Of a stretch of DNA of 64,000 nt, positions 52,661 through 62,739 are shown one piece after another. Each line of letters starts with the position of its first letter. Position 1 is the first letter of the stretch. The notes under the pieces are model-generated. The model searched no databases, had not been told where the DNA came from, and worked only from the letters and a program-made list of their open reading frames with translations. The stretch comes from Rhizobium sp. J15 (lineage in GTDB: Bacteria > Pseudomonadota > Alphaproteobacteria > Rhizobiales > Rhizobiaceae), in the NCBI RefSeq assembly GCF_002531825.1, contig NZ_NWSX01000027.1, positions 1 to 64,000 on the forward strand, given 5' to 3'. A program made the translations under genes and the position numbers.

Positions 52661-53497
52661 TCAGCCGAGGGCCTGATTGACGAGTGCGAAAGTGGCGGCG
52701 GCCGGATCGGCGGCGCGCGGAATTACCGGCTTTGCCATGGCGATCCCGCCGCCGACATGGGCGAGGCCCTGGGCGGCAAGCCAGGGGGCAAGCCCGGTAT
52801 CGGCAGTCGTGTCGACACGCAAAAACCGCCCGGGGCGGTGGGCGATGAAATGCGCGACGAGGGCCTTGGCATCATCGAGGCCGCCGGCAACGACGGGACC
52901 GATGACCTCGCCGCGGCCGAAAACCCGCAGCACGGCGAAGCCGCAAATGCGGCCGTCCCGGCGCAGCACCGCGACCTCGCCGATTTTGGCAAGATAGGCG
53001 ATCAACCGCCTGCGATCGGCGCCGAAGGCGCGACGGTCGAGTTCGGTGATTGCATCGATGTCGGCGCCGGTCGCGGCTTCCGTTCCCGGCAAAGCAGCGA
53101 CCTCTCCCGCAATGCCTTGATGCTGGAGGACGGTGCCCGTCGGCATGAAGCCGAGCTTTTCATAAAGCGGCAAACCCTCTTTCGTTGCGACCAGCCGGAG
53201 AGGCCGGCTGCCGGCGGTCTCCAACGCGGCATCCATCAGCTTGCGGCCAAGGCCGCGTCCACGCATCGCTTCGTCGACGATCACCATGTTGATGGTGGCG
53301 CAGTCGGCCTCGTACATGGTCGTCAGCACCGTTCCGACGACGCGGCCCGCTTCGATCGCAACCGTGCCTTCGCTGAGGGCAAGCGCCATCTGCCAGTCTT
53401 CCAGCCGGTGCGGCCAGCCCGCCTGCCGGGAGAGGGAGACCGCCGCTTCCAGGTGTTCGGGGCCGAAGGCCGCGAGGTCGATCTGACTTGTCTGCAT
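52661..53497 (-). CDS. Double-GNAT N-acetyltransferase-like protein (paralogue of 62740)
   Basis: A 278-residue protein. The N-terminal GNAT domain contains the acetyl-CoA loop DEAMRGRGLGRKLM (about residues 77-90) and a YEKLGF motif. A diverged second GNAT-like domain carries RAFGADRRRLIAYL and VFGRGEVIGPVV. Start 53497 is taken because AAGGA lies 7 nt before it, inside the slightly longer ATG frame from 53512. Domain order and C-terminal motifs match the gene at 62740, so the pair is a duplication. Substrate unknown; amines of this pathway are candidates. Confidence 0.85.
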   Translation of the reverse strand: MQTSQIDLAAFGPEHLEAAVSLSRQAGWPHRLEDWQMALALSEGTVAIEAGRVVGTVLTTMYEADCATINMVIVDEAMRGRGLGRKLMDAALETAGSRPLRLVATKEGLPLYEKLGFMPTGTVLQHQGIAGEVAALPGTEAATGADIDAITELDRRAFGADRRRLIAYLAKIGEVAVLRRDGRICGFAVLRVFGRGEVIGPVVAGGLDDAKALVAHFIAHRPGRFLRVDTTADTGLAPWLAAQGLAHVGGGIAMAKPVIPRAADPAAATFALVNQALG

Positions 53498-53814
53498 TGG
53501 GATGTCCTTCATCTCTTGCCGGCAAGTGTGGTGCAGTATCGACCGGCAGATTGTCTGAAGGCCACGATCCCGGCAGTATCTTATAGCGTTGGTCGCACAC
53601 TCCGCCGCATCTTATGCTGGCAGGCGTGCACGCTTCGCAAATCCCTCCGGCGAAATGAACAGCCGTGGCGGCGGCCATGCACAACCTTCTGCCAAAGCCG
53701 GCTCAGGATACGAAACATTCTGCTTTGCCGGTCCGGATTTCAGTCGAGCGGATGCCAGCACCGCGGCCTATGATGAGGGCAGACGAAACAACTGGAAACG
53801 CTCAGGATACCGTC
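53498..53814. other. 317-bp divergent intergenic region without a recognisable gene
   Basis: The divergent region between the GNAT and HAD genes must contain two promoters. I found no convincing palindrome, hairpin or start codon with a ribosome site beyond those of the flanking genes. Confidence 0.5.
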
Positions 53815-54483
53815 ATGGCTCACTTCCTTCCGAAATACATCACCTTCGATTGCTACGGCACGCTGACCAACTTTCAAATGGCGGAAGCGGCCCGCGACCT
53901 CTATGGCGAACAGCTCGACGAGGCGCGCATGGCAGAGTTCATCAAGAACTTCGCGGCCTATCGTCTCGACGAGATCCTGGGCGACTGGAAGCCTTATAAC
54001 GCGGTGGTGTACAATTCGCTCGAACGGGCTTGCAAGCGCAACGGCATAATATTCCGCGAGGAAGCCGCGCGCATGGTCTACGAGCGCGTGCCGACCTGGG
54101 GGCCGCATGCCGACGTTCCGGCCGGTCTTTCGAAGGTTGCCAAGGAAATTCCGCTGGTGATCCTGTCCAACGCCATGAACGCGCAGATCATGTCGAACGT
54201 CGAAAAGCTCGGGGCGCCGTTCCATGCGGTCTATACCGCAGAGCAGGCCAATGCCTACAAACCGCGCTTCCAGGCCTTCGAATATATGTTCGACATGCTG
54301 GGCTGCGGCCCGGAGGACATCCTCCATTGTTCTTCGTCCTTCCGCTACGACCTGATGTCGGCCCATGATCTCGGGATCAAGAACAAGGTCTGGGTCAATC
54401 GCGGCCACGAGCCTGCCAATCCCTATTACGGCTATGTCGAGATTCCCGATATTTCGGGTCTGCCCGGCGTCGTCGGGCTCTGA
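53815..54483 (+). CDS. HAD hydrolase, haloacid-dehalogenase type II-like
   Basis: A 222-residue HAD protein with nucleophile D11 in TFDCYGTLTNF, motif II LSNAMN, a lysine in NAYKPRFQAF and the C-terminal CSSSFRYDLMSAHDLG block typical of the type II dehalogenase subfamily. It precedes the FAD oxidoreductase by 12 bp, so the two are one operon. A halogenated substrate is not implied: phosphatase members share these motifs. Confidence 0.85.
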   Translation: MAHFLPKYITFDCYGTLTNFQMAEAARDLYGEQLDEARMAEFIKNFAAYRLDEILGDWKPYNAVVYNSLERACKRNGIIFREEAARMVYERVPTWGPHADVPAGLSKVAKEIPLVILSNAMNAQIMSNVEKLGAPFHAVYTAEQANAYKPRFQAFEYMFDMLGCGPEDILHCSSSFRYDLMSAHDLGIKNKVWVNRGHEPANPYYGYVEIPDISGLPGVVGL

Positions 54484-54495
54484 GGACGCGAGGCG

Positions 54496-55770
54496 ATGAA
54501 GCTTCAATCCTACTGGCACGATACCGCTCCGGTTTTTGCCAATGCGGCGCAGGGGCCTGTCGAAGGTCACTATGACGTCGCGGTCGTCGGCGCCGGCTTT
54601 ACCGGGCTTGCGGCAGCGCGCCAGCTCGCCAAGGCGGGCGCGCGCGTCATCGTGCTGGAGGCTGAGAGGGTCGGCTGGGGAGCCTCCGGGCGCAATGGCG
54701 GCCATCTCAACAACGGCCTTGCCCACAGCTTCATCGGCGCCAAGGCCGAACTCGGCAAGGAGCGCGCCATCGCCCTCTACCAGGCGCTCGACGCCTCGAT
54801 CGACACGATCGAGGCGATCATCGCCGAGGAGGGGATCGACTGCAATTTCCGCCGCGCCGGGAAACTCAAGCTCGCCTCCAAGCCGCAGCATTTCGACGCG
54901 ATCGCCCGCAATTTCGAGGCGGTCCACGCTGAGGTCGATCCCGAGACGGCCCTGCTGTCGGCGAGCGACCTGAAAAACGAGGTCGGCGCGGCCTTTCATG
55001 GCGCGATGCTGTCGAAGAAAAGCGCCATGATGCATATGGGGCGCTATGTCGTGGGACTGGCGGAAGCGGCCGGACGCCACGGCGCGATCATCGTCGAAAA
55101 CGCTGCCGTCACCGACCATCGCCAGGCGGATGGCCGACATGTGCTGAAGACTGCCAAGGGCATCGTGAGGGCGGATCAGGTGCTGATCGCAACGGGCGCC
55201 TATACGACGCCCAACTTCGGCTATTTCCGCCGCCGCATCATCCCGGTCGGCAGCTTCATCATCGCCACCCGGCCGCTGACACAAGCGGAGATCGCGGCGA
55301 CGATGCCCGGAAACCGCACCTGCGTGAACTCGATGAACATCGGCAATTACTGGCGGCTTGCGCCCGACAACCGGCTGATCTTCGGGGGCAGGGCGCGCTT
55401 CTCCGCCACCTCGGATCAACGTTCCGATGCCAAAAGCGGCGCGATCCTGCGCGAGAGCCTCAGCCGCATCTTTCCGCAGCTTGCCGATGTCGAGATCGAC
55501 TATTGCTGGGGCGGGCTGGTCGACATGACCAAGGACCGCTACCCCCGCGCCGGATATCAGGACGGCGCCTGGTATGCGATGGGCTATTCCGGCCATGGGG
55601 CGCAGCTCTCCAGCCATCTCGGCATGACGATCGCCGACGCGATCCTCGGCCGCCCGGACCATAACCCGTTGAAGGGTCTGGAATGGCCGGCGGTTACAGG
55701 CCATTTCGGCAAGCCCTGGTTCCTGCCGCTGGTGGGGCTCTATTACAAGATGCTCGACAAGGTTCAGTAA
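54496..55770 (+). CDS. FAD-dependent amine oxidase, PuuB/DAO-like
   Basis: A 424-residue flavoenzyme with VAVVGAGFTGLAAARQLA (about residues 29-46), VIVLEAERVGWGASGRNGG (about 52-70), and the C-terminal GYSGHGAQLSSHLG flavin loop. It resembles gamma-glutamylputrescine oxidase (PuuB) and other amine dehydrogenases, giving an aldehyde and ammonia. The GabD-like dehydrogenase gene converges from the other strand. No PuuA ligase is present, so the true substrate is uncertain. Confidence 0.87.
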   Translation: MKLQSYWHDTAPVFANAAQGPVEGHYDVAVVGAGFTGLAAARQLAKAGARVIVLEAERVGWGASGRNGGHLNNGLAHSFIGAKAELGKERAIALYQALDASIDTIEAIIAEEGIDCNFRRAGKLKLASKPQHFDAIARNFEAVHAEVDPETALLSASDLKNEVGAAFHGAMLSKKSAMMHMGRYVVGLAEAAGRHGAIIVENAAVTDHRQADGRHVLKTAKGIVRADQVLIATGAYTTPNFGYFRRRIIPVGSFIIATRPLTQAEIAATMPGNRTCVNSMNIGNYWRLAPDNRLIFGGRARFSATSDQRSDAKSGAILRESLSRIFPQLADVEIDYCWGGLVDMTKDRYPRAGYQDGAWYAMGYSGHGAQLSSHLGMTIADAILGRPDHNPLKGLEWPAVTGHFGKPWFLPLVGLYYKMLDKVQ

Positions 55771-55816
55771 GCCGGCTGCATCCTTTTCCTCCCAAGTCGA
55801 TAGAGGGCCAGCAGAT

Positions 55817-55850
55817 AGAGGGGTTGTGTTCGCAACCCCTCTGTTTGTTT
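55817..55850. terminator. Strong bidirectional terminator
   Basis: AGAGGGGTTG and CAACCCCTCT form a perfect 10-bp stem with a 6-nt loop, followed on the plus strand by GTTTGTTTT. It separates the convergent FAD oxidase and aldehyde dehydrogenase genes. This is the most convincing intrinsic terminator in the window. Confidence 0.85.
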
Positions 55851-55866
55851 TATCCGCATGAACCGG

Positions 55867-57324
55867 TCAGGCGAGGCCGCCGATATGGAAGGATTTCATT
55901 TCGAGATATTCCTCGATGCCGGCCTGCGCGCCTTCGCGGCCGAGCCCCGATTGCTTGACGCCGCCGAAGGGGGCGACCTCGGTCGAGATGGCGCCGGTGT
56001 TGAGGCCGACCATGCCGAATTCGAGCGCTTCGCCGACCCGCCAGGCGCGCTTGAGGCTTTCCGTATAGAAATAGGCGGCAAGGCCGTAGGGCGTGCCGTT
56101 GGCGATGGCGAGCGCTTCCTCCTCGGTCTCGAAGCGGAAGAGCGGCGCGACGGGACCGAAGGTCTCTTCGCTGGCAAGCTGCATCTCGGTGGTCGCGCCG
56201 GTCAGCACCATCGGGGCTGTATATTGCCGGCCGGCCGGCAGCTCCGCTCTTCTGGTGACGATCGTCGCGCCTTTGGCGAGCGCATCGTCGACATGGCGGT
56301 TGATCTTGGCGATCGCCGCCTCGTTGATCATCGGCCCGATCGCCACGCCTGTTTCCGTTCCCGGGCCGACCTTCATCCTGTCGACGCGGGCCGCGAGCTT
56401 TTCGGCAAAGGCGTCATAGACACCGGCCTGGACGAGAATGCGGTTGGCGCAGACGCAGGTCTGGCCGCCATTGCGGAATTTCGAGGCGATTGCGCCCTCG
56501 ACCGCGGCATCGAGATCGGCATCGTCGAAGACGATGAACGGCGCGTTGCCGCCGAGTTCCAGGGAAAGCCGCTTCACGCTGTCGGAAGCACCCCGCATCA
56601 ACAGCGAGCCGACGCGGGTCGAGCCGGTGAAGGAGATCTTGCGGACCGCCTCGTTGGCCATGATCTCGTTGCCGATCCCGGTCGGCATGCCGGTGACGAT
56701 GTTGATCACACCTGCCGGAATGCCGGCTTTCTCGGCAAGGCAGCCGATGGCGAGCGCCGAAAACGGCGTGAATTCCGAGGGCTTGATGACGACGGAGCAT
56801 CCGGCGGCAAGTGCGGGCGCCACTTTCCGGGTGATCATCGCATTCGGAAAGTTCCAGGGCGTGATGATGCCGCAGACGCCGACCGGCTCCTTCAGCACGA
56901 CGATGCGGCGGTCCGCCGTGGGTGAGGGGATCGTGTGGCCGCCGATGCGGCGGGCTTCCTCGGCAAACCATTTGACGAAGGAGGCGCCGTAGCGGATCTC
57001 GCCGCGCGCCTCGTCGAGCGGCTTGCCCTGTTCGGTCGTCAGGATCAGCGCCAGATCCTCGATATGGTCGATCATCAGCGCATACCAGGCCTCCAGCAGC
57101 GCGGCGCGCTCGGCATGGGTCTTTTTCTTCCATGGACCATAGGCAGCCTCGGCGGCTTCGATCGCGGCGCGCGTTTCGGCGGCTCCCATATCGGGCACCG
57201 TGCCGATGACCGTCTGCGTGGCCGGATCGATGACCTCGACGCTGTTGCGGGATGTAGCGGCAATCCATTTTCCGCCGATGAGCGCCTGTTGCCGGAAGAG
57301 GCCGGCTTCCTTCAAATTCTGCAT
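55867..57324 (-). CDS. NAD(P)-dependent aldehyde dehydrogenase, succinate-semialdehyde dehydrogenase (GabD)-like
   Basis: A 485-residue enzyme with the GabD-type start (LFRQQALIGGKWIAA), the cofactor and active-site blocks FTGSTRVGSLL and LELGGNAPF (catalytic Glu), and the catalytic cysteine in NGGQTCVCANR. Length and sequence fit class GabD, which oxidises succinate semialdehyde or a close omega-carboxy aldehyde to the acid. It is the last gene of the minus-strand run 59864-55867. Confidence 0.9.
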   Translation of the reverse strand: MQNLKEAGLFRQQALIGGKWIAATSRNSVEVIDPATQTVIGTVPDMGAAETRAAIEAAEAAYGPWKKKTHAERAALLEAWYALMIDHIEDLALILTTEQGKPLDEARGEIRYGASFVKWFAEEARRIGGHTIPSPTADRRIVVLKEPVGVCGIITPWNFPNAMITRKVAPALAAGCSVVIKPSEFTPFSALAIGCLAEKAGIPAGVINIVTGMPTGIGNEIMANEAVRKISFTGSTRVGSLLMRGASDSVKRLSLELGGNAPFIVFDDADLDAAVEGAIASKFRNGGQTCVCANRILVQAGVYDAFAEKLAARVDRMKVGPGTETGVAIGPMINEAAIAKINRHVDDALAKGATIVTRRAELPAGRQYTAPMVLTGATTEMQLASEETFGPVAPLFRFETEEEALAIANGTPYGLAAYFYTESLKRAWRVGEALEFGMVGLNTGAISTEVAPFGGVKQSGLGREGAQAGIEEYLEMKSFHIGGLA

Positions 57325-57346
57325 CTGTCTATCCCCGATGAAGACG

Positions 57347-58387
57347 TTACAACTGAGCGAGAATGGAGGCGGTGATCGCCTCGGTCCTGTCCTTGCCCGG
57401 GACCGTGCCGATGCCGCAGGCGGTGGTCCATTCGATCGCCTTGATGATGGCGCCGGCGGCCGGCGTCTCACCGAGGTGATCGAGCATCATGGCGCCGGAC
57501 CAGATGGCGGCGATCGGATTGGCGATGCCGAGATGGGCGATGTCGGGGGCCGACCCATGCACGGGTTCGAACATCGACGGTGCGCTGCGATCCGGGTTGA
57601 TGTTGGCGGAGGCGGCAAAGCCGAGCCCGCCCTGGATGGCGGCGCCGAGATCGGTGAGGATATCGCCGAACAGATTGGAGGCGACGACCACGTCGAGGCT
57701 TTCCGGCGCCATCACCATGCGCGCCGCCATGGCATCGATGTGATAGCTCGTGACCTCGACATCGGCATATTCATCGGCGAGCCTGCGGGTGATCTCGTCC
57801 CAGAAGACCATCGAAAATTTCTGCGCGTTCGACTTCGTCACCGAGGCGAGCTTGCCGCGGCGGGCGCGCGCCTGCTCGAACGCGAAGCGCAGGATGCGTT
57901 CGACGGCCGTCCGGGTGAAGATCGACGTCTCGACGGCGACCTCGTCCGCCGTGCCCTGATGAACGCGGCCGCCGGCGCCGGAATATTCGCCCTCGGTGTT
58001 TTCGCGGATGCAGAGGATATCGAAGCCTGCCGATCTCAGCGGACCCTGCACACCGGGCAGCAGCCGATGCGGGCGGATATTGGCATATTGCACGAAGCTC
58101 TTGCGGATCGGCAGCAAAAGCCCGTGCAGCGATACCGAATCCGGCACCTCCGCCGGCCATCCCACAGCGCCGAGCAGGATGGCGTCGAAGCCGCGCAGCA
58201 TCTCGATGCCATCGGCCGGCATCATCGCGCCGGTCTCCTTGTAGAAGGCGCAGGACCAGGGGAATTCCCGGCCATCGAGGGTGAAGCCGGCCTTGTCGGC
58301 CGCCTTCTGCAGCACCGACCAGGCGGCTGCGGTGACATCGCGCCCGATGCCGTCGCCGGGAATGAGAGCGATCCGATGGGTTGTCAT
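57347..58387 (-). CDS. Tartrate/D-malate dehydrogenase, isopropylmalate-dehydrogenase family
   Basis: A 346-residue metal-dependent decarboxylating dehydrogenase. The N-terminus is IALIPGDGIGRDVTAAA and the NAD-binding motif is EPVHGSAPDIAHLG. The LLLPIRKSFVQYANIRP segment is the tartrate/D-malate dehydrogenase form rather than the leucine-pathway LeuB. It probably oxidises a 2-hydroxy-dicarboxylate made by the pathway. It lies between two aldehyde dehydrogenase genes. Confidence 0.87.
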   Translation of the reverse strand: MTTHRIALIPGDGIGRDVTAAAWSVLQKAADKAGFTLDGREFPWSCAFYKETGAMMPADGIEMLRGFDAILLGAVGWPAEVPDSVSLHGLLLPIRKSFVQYANIRPHRLLPGVQGPLRSAGFDILCIRENTEGEYSGAGGRVHQGTADEVAVETSIFTRTAVERILRFAFEQARARRGKLASVTKSNAQKFSMVFWDEITRRLADEYADVEVTSYHIDAMAARMVMAPESLDVVVASNLFGDILTDLGAAIQGGLGFAASANINPDRSAPSMFEPVHGSAPDIAHLGIANPIAAIWSGAMMLDHLGETPAAGAIIKAIEWTTACGIGTVPGKDRTEAITASILAQL

Positions 58388-58400
58388 GGCGATATCCTCC

Positions 58401-59864
58401 TCAAAGGCTGATCAAGACGCTCTTGCTCTTGCGGTTGGCGTGATAGGCCTCGCGGCCGAGATCCTTGCCGATGCCCGACTGCTTGTAGCCGCCGGTCGGG
58501 AGGATATGGTCGCGCGAGCGGTTGTATCGGTTGACCCAGACCGTCCCCGCCTGCAGGCGACGCGTCAGCCGGATTGCCCGCGAAAGGTCCCGGGTGAACA
58601 GCCCGGCGGCAAGGCCGTAGGTCGGATGGTCGGCCAGTGCGAGCGCCTCTTCCTCGTCCCGGAAGGTCTGGAGCGTCAGCACGGGACCGAAAATCTCCTC
58701 GGTAATGGCTGGCGAATTCCGGTCGATCCCGGCGATCAGGGTCGGCCTGTAGAAATAGCCGGGCGCTTCCATCGGCATGCCGCCAGCCAGGCATTCGCCG
58801 CCGGCCTCGACCGCCGCCGAGACGATCGAATGGATGCGATCCTGCTGCCTTTCGGAAATGATCGGCGAATATTGCGCCGCGCCATCCCAGGTCGGGGCGG
58901 CCGCCGCGATCTTCATCCGGGCGACGATCGCCTCGACGAGCGGGGCGGCCGCGGCTTCCTCGACGATGAGGCGGGAGCCGGCCACGCAGGCCTGGCCGGC
59001 ATTGCTCATGATGCCGGCGGCAATCGCAGCCGCCGTCTTGCCGAGGTCCGCATCGGCGAAAACGAGCTGCGGGCTCTTGCCGCCAAGCTCCAGCGTCATC
59101 GGCTTGACGCCGGTGCGGGCGATGTTTTCCATGATCGCCGATCCCGCGCGCGTCGAGCCGGTGAAGCTGACCTTGCTGATATCGGGATGTCCGGTGATCG
59201 CCGTGCCGGTAACAGGACCATCGCCCAGCACGACATTGATCAGGCCGGCAGGCAGGCCGGCGCGAAGCGCGAGTTCGGCAAGGCGGACGGTCGAAAAGGG
59301 CGTGATCTCGGACGGCTTCAGAACCACGGCATTGCCGGCGGCGAGCGCCGGGCCGAGCTTCCACGCCGCCATCGATACCGGAAAATTCCACGGAGTGATC
59401 GCGCCGACCACGCCATAGGGCTCGGTCATGATCATGCCGAGATTGCCGTCGTCGGTCGGCACCAGATCGCTGCCTTCCTTGTCGGCAAACTCGGCGAAGA
59501 AGCGGATCTGTTCGGCGGAGACCGCGATGTCGCCTTCCACCAGATGGCCGACGGGGCGGGTCGACGACAGCGCCTCCAGCCTTGCCAGCTCGGGCGCTTC
59601 CTGCTCGATCAGATCGGCCCATCGGTGCAGCACCTTCAGACGTTCGCGCGGGCGAACGCCGCCCCAGTTGCTGTCTTTCAGCGCGGCCTTCGCCGATTGA
59701 ACGGCATGGTCGACCAGGTCCTCGCCGGCGACAGGGCAACCGGCATAGGCCTTGCCGTCGGACGGGCGGCGCATGGGAATGACGCCCTCGGCCGGTATGA
59801 GGCGATCTCCGATGAGATGGCCGATGGGAAGGGAAATTCTGTCAGGATCGAAACTCAGGGTCAT
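58401..59864 (-). CDS. NAD(P)-dependent aldehyde dehydrogenase
   Basis: A 487-residue aldehyde dehydrogenase with PWNFPVSMAAWK, LELGGKSPQLVFADADL (catalytic Glu), and the active cysteine in SNAGQACVAGSR. The C-terminal GGYKQSGIGKDLG loop is standard. It is distinct from the GabD copy; the closest look is to betaine- or gamma-aminobutyraldehyde-type enzymes. The start at 59864 gives the normal N-terminus. It starts the minus-strand run of three oxidoreductases. Confidence 0.88.
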   Translation of the reverse strand: MTLSFDPDRISLPIGHLIGDRLIPAEGVIPMRRPSDGKAYAGCPVAGEDLVDHAVQSAKAALKDSNWGGVRPRERLKVLHRWADLIEQEAPELARLEALSSTRPVGHLVEGDIAVSAEQIRFFAEFADKEGSDLVPTDDGNLGMIMTEPYGVVGAITPWNFPVSMAAWKLGPALAAGNAVVLKPSEITPFSTVRLAELALRAGLPAGLINVVLGDGPVTGTAITGHPDISKVSFTGSTRAGSAIMENIARTGVKPMTLELGGKSPQLVFADADLGKTAAAIAAGIMSNAGQACVAGSRLIVEEAAAAPLVEAIVARMKIAAAAPTWDGAAQYSPIISERQQDRIHSIVSAAVEAGGECLAGGMPMEAPGYFYRPTLIAGIDRNSPAITEEIFGPVLTLQTFRDEEEALALADHPTYGLAAGLFTRDLSRAIRLTRRLQAGTVWVNRYNRSRDHILPTGGYKQSGIGKDLGREAYHANRKSKSVLISL

Positions 59865-59955
59865 GGCAATACCTCGGATCACTGAAACGAGGCTAGCCGA
59901 ACGGGCGAAGTAGCTTGATCCGATGAGGGCGGGGAGGGCAGCGGAAAAACCCGTT

Positions 59956-59972
59956 CTGCCGCCGCCCGGCAG
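59956..59972 (-). terminator. Candidate terminator before the aldehyde dehydrogenase run
   Basis: CTGCCG and CGGCAG form a 6-bp stem with a 5-nt loop; on the minus strand a TTTTT run follows about 6 nt after. It could end the argE-like/reductase/cupin operon coming from the right. Confidence 0.4.
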
Positions 59973-60025
59973 CTTATTGTTTTGCGTCCCGATGAGCGTG
60001 GCGGCATCGGAACGCGGAAGCCCTC

Positions 60026-60382
60026 TCACGCCATGACGGTGACGTAGATCTTGCGGACCGTTTCGATGGTCTTCCAGACGCCGACGAAACCGGGCTTCAT
60101 GACAAAGCTGTCGCCCGCTCTGTAGACGACGGGATCGCCGCCTTCCGGCGTCAATTCGACGACCCCGGACAGGATGTGGCAGAATTCGAAGGTTTCGCCC
60201 TTGATCGAGCGCGTGACGCCGGGCGTGGCTTCCCAGACACCGGTATGGATCATTTCGCCGCGGGCAATATCCTGCGCCCAGGTCTTGAACTGAGGGTCGC
60301 CGGAGATCAGCCGCTCGGGCAGCGGCACGTTTTCGCGCGGCGCAAAGGAAGGGTTGGGATCGATGGTCTTGAGAAGCGGCAT
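60026..60382 (-). CDS. Cupin_3 (DUF861/EutQ-like) protein
   Basis: A 118-residue single cupin. The FEFCHILSGVVELTPEGG and AGDSFVMKPGFVG stretches (about residues 66-100) form the barrel. A His and Glu are at metal positions, but the first His of the usual HxH pair is missing (EFCH), so metal binding may be weak or absent. Proteins of this type often accompany amine oxidases and aminotransferases and are unassigned. It is last in the operon with the reductase and the ArgE-like gene. Confidence 0.82.
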   Translation of the reverse strand: MPLLKTIDPNPSFAPRENVPLPERLISGDPQFKTWAQDIARGEMIHTGVWEATPGVTRSIKGETFEFCHILSGVVELTPEGGDPVVYRAGDSFVMKPGFVGVWKTIETVRKIYVTVMA

Positions 60383-60409
60383 GGAGTTTTCCTTTCGAGG
60401 TTGAACGTG

Positions 60410-61333
60410 TCAGTAGCCGCGACGGCGGTCGATGAGGCCGACCGGATCGGATCCGGCGCGCATCCGCTTGATGTTTTCGGCAACGGCGCGGGCAGCGGTG
60501 TGGGGCTGGGTGACGCTCGCGACATGGGGCGTGAGCAAGAGGCGCGGATGGCCCCAGAAGGCGTGATCCGCCGGCAGCGGTTCGGGATCGGTGACATCGA
60601 TCACCGCGCCGGAGAGATGGCCGCTGTCCAAAGCCGCAATCAGGGCTTCATGATCGAGCTGCGGCCCGCGGCCGGTATGAATGAGCGCCGCGCCCTGCGG
60701 CAGGCGCCTGAACAGATCGGCATTGAGAAAGCCGCGGGTTTCATCGGTCAGCGGCAAGAGGCAGACCAGGATATCGCTCTCGGCAAGCATCGCCTCGAGG
60801 CCGGCATCTCCGGCGTGGCAGCTCACCCCCTCGATGTCATGCCGGGATCGGCTCCAGCCCGACAGCGCAAAGCCGAAAGGCTTCAGCCGCTCGAGCACGG
60901 CCCGGCCGAGAACGCCGAGGCCGAGAACGCCGATGCGGCGCTCGGGAGCCTGACGCTGCGGCAGCGCCTGCCAGAGCCGGTCGCGCTGCTGGCCGATATA
61001 GGCGGGCAGGTTGCGGTGGAGCGCCAGTGCGGCAAGCGTCACATATTCCTGCATCATCCGCACGATGCCATCCTCGACCATGCGCACCACCTTCACGTGA
61101 TCCGGCACCTCGGCGATCTGGAACTGGTCGACCCCGGCGCCGATGGAAAACAGCACTTCGAGATTGCGGTAGCGAGAGAGGTCAGACGGGACCGTCCAGG
61201 TGATCAGGTAGCGCACCGCCTCGGGATCGACGGTCGCGGGGTCCATCGAAAATTCCAGATCCGGCAGTTCGCGCGCGAAGATCTCCTGGAAAATTGCTCC
61301 GCGGCGGGCATCGGAATTGAAGAGAAAAGTCAT
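60410..61333 (-). CDS. D-2-hydroxyacid dehydrogenase, glyoxylate/hydroxypyruvate reductase (GhrA)-like
   Basis: A 307-residue enzyme with [16 protein letters not shown] (nucleotide motif), the catalytic Arg in [10 protein letters not shown], and the acid-base His in LTPHVASVT. This is the GhrA subgroup, which reduces glyoxylate or another 2-keto acid with NADPH. The ATG at 61333 has AAAGGA upstream. It lies 29 bp after the ArgE-like gene. Confidence 0.88.
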   Translation of the reverse strand: MTFLFNSDARRGAIFQEIFARELPDLEFSMDPATVDPEAVRYLITWTVPSDLSRYRNLEVLFSIGAGVDQFQIAEVPDHVKVVRMVEDGIVRMMQEYVTLAALALHRNLPAYIGQQRDRLWQALPQRQAPERRIGVLGLGVLGRAVLERLKPFGFALSGWSRSRHDIEGVSCHAGDAGLEAMLAESDILVCLLPLTDETRGFLNADLFRRLPQGAALIHTGRGPQLDHEALIAALDSGHLSGAVIDVTDPEPLPADHAFWGHPRLLLTPHVASVTQPHTAARAVAENIKRMRAGSDPVGLIDRRRGY

Positions 61334-61362
61334 CGGCGTTGATCCTTTCAATCTTGCCGAGG

Positions 61363-62520
61363 TCAGGCGCGGCAGCGGGCGGCGAGCGCCTCAACCATCG
61401 CCTGGCAGGCAGCGAGTTCGCTCGTCAGAATGAACTCGTCGGGCTTGTGGGCGCGGGCAATATCGCCAGGACCGCAGATGATCGCGTCCACGCCGGCGCG
61501 CTGGTAGAGGCCGGCTTCGGTGCCATAGCTGACGGCTGCGAGCGGCGCCTTGCCGGTCAGTTCCCGGAGGAGACCGGCAAGCGGTGCGGTGGGCGCAAGC
61601 GAAAGAGCCGGATAGGCGCTCAGGATTTCCCATTCGACGGCAAAGCCGCGTGCCTTCTCCGCCTCCGCCGCATCGCGCACGAGAGCAAGCAGGGAGACGG
61701 GATCGATGCCGGAGATTGCGCGTGCCTCCACTTCCAGCGTGCAGACTTCAGGAATGATGTTGACGGCCTGACCGCCGCTGATCGTTCCGGCCTGCAGGGA
61801 GGAATAGGAAGGCTCGAATGCGCCGTCGAACGGCCCTTGCGTCAGATCCTTCGCCGTTGAAATTGCCGCATTCAGCACGTTCGCCATGGCATGCACGGCG
61901 TTGAGACCGAGATCGGACCGGGAGGAATGGCCGGAGCGGCCCTTGATGGTGATGCGCGCCGCGGCCTTGCCCTTGTGGGCGAGGATTGCCTGCATGCCGC
62001 TCGGTTCGCCGATCACCGCGCCGAGCGGCGGCGCGCAGAGATCGGGCAGCCGGGCAAGGAGATGGGGCACACCGCGGCAGCCGGCCTCTTCGTCATAGGA
62101 AAAGGCGAGGTGAACCGGCCGGGCGAGGGGGCTTGCCGTCAACGCCGGCACGGCGGCGAGGGCGGCGGCCAGGAAGCCTTTCATGTCGGACGTGCCGCGG
62201 CCATAGAGCCGCTCTCCTTCGGCTCTCAGCACGAAGGGATCGGCGCTCCAGCCGGCTTCCCTGGCGGGGACGACATCCATATGGCCGGAGAGGACGTAGC
62301 CCGGCCTGTCGGCGGGGCCGATGGTCGCGAAGAGATTGGCGCGGTCGCCCTCGGGGCCGGGAAGAATATGCGCTTCGATCCCGAAGGAGCGGAGATAGGT
62401 CTCGATCCAGCCGACGATGGCGCCATTGGGCGTGCCGACGACGGAGGGGAAGCCGATGAGCTCGTGGAGGATCTCGACTAGCGGCATGGAAGAGCTGTGG
62501 GCGCTGACTTGAGAAGACAT
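61363..62520 (-). CDS. M20 peptidase, acetylornithine deacetylase (ArgE)-like
   Basis: A 385-residue zinc amidohydrolase. Metal ligands are in LSGHMDVVP (His, Asp), GTSDMKGFL (Asp) and YDEEAGCRG (Glu pair). A lid domain lies at about residues 180-290. Members remove acetyl or acyl groups from amino acids. As the first gene of its operon, beside two acetyltransferase-type genes, it may release an amino acid from an N-acyl conjugate. The exact substrate is open. Confidence 0.88.
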   Translation of the reverse strand: MSSQVSAHSSSMPLVEILHELIGFPSVVGTPNGAIVGWIETYLRSFGIEAHILPGPEGDRANLFATIGPADRPGYVLSGHMDVVPAREAGWSADPFVLRAEGERLYGRGTSDMKGFLAAALAAVPALTASPLARPVHLAFSYDEEAGCRGVPHLLARLPDLCAPPLGAVIGEPSGMQAILAHKGKAAARITIKGRSGHSSRSDLGLNAVHAMANVLNAAISTAKDLTQGPFDGAFEPSYSSLQAGTISGGQAVNIIPEVCTLEVEARAISGIDPVSLLALVRDAAEAEKARGFAVEWEILSAYPALSLAPTAPLAGLLRELTGKAPLAAVSYGTEAGLYQRAGVDAIICGPGDIARAHKPDEFILTSELAACQAMVEALAARCRA

Positions 62521-62739
62521 TCCAACCTCTTGCGTGAAGGGCGAGACCGCCGACTGGACTCTTTTCCAGGACGCGAGGCTTTAGATGCCGAAAGCTTCGC
62601 CGATTTGGTTGATTGTTGCGCCGGCATCGAATTGACCAGCGATTTCTGCTGACGGGTTTCCTATAGTCTGGCTGGGAGGAGGCGTCGGATTCTGCGTTTG
62701 GCCGGCGTCGTCATGGGGATCAATTTCTGGAGGACGCGC

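Noticed and set aside
50316-54483. Halo-organic degradation suggested by two haloacid-dehalogenase-type genes
   Set aside because: The type II HAD motif set is shared with phosphatases, and the neighbours are amine and aldehyde enzymes; nothing else points to halogenated substrates.
53740-55704. 654-codon minus-strand open frame
   Set aside because: It is antisense to the HAD and FAD oxidase genes, has low-complexity composition and no motif; a product of high GC at third positions.
62581-62660. Possible remnant of a minus-strand gene end upstream of the 62740 gene
   Set aside because: The short reading stretch looks protein-like near its stop but has no start, ribosome site or recognisable domain, and it overlaps the promoter region.
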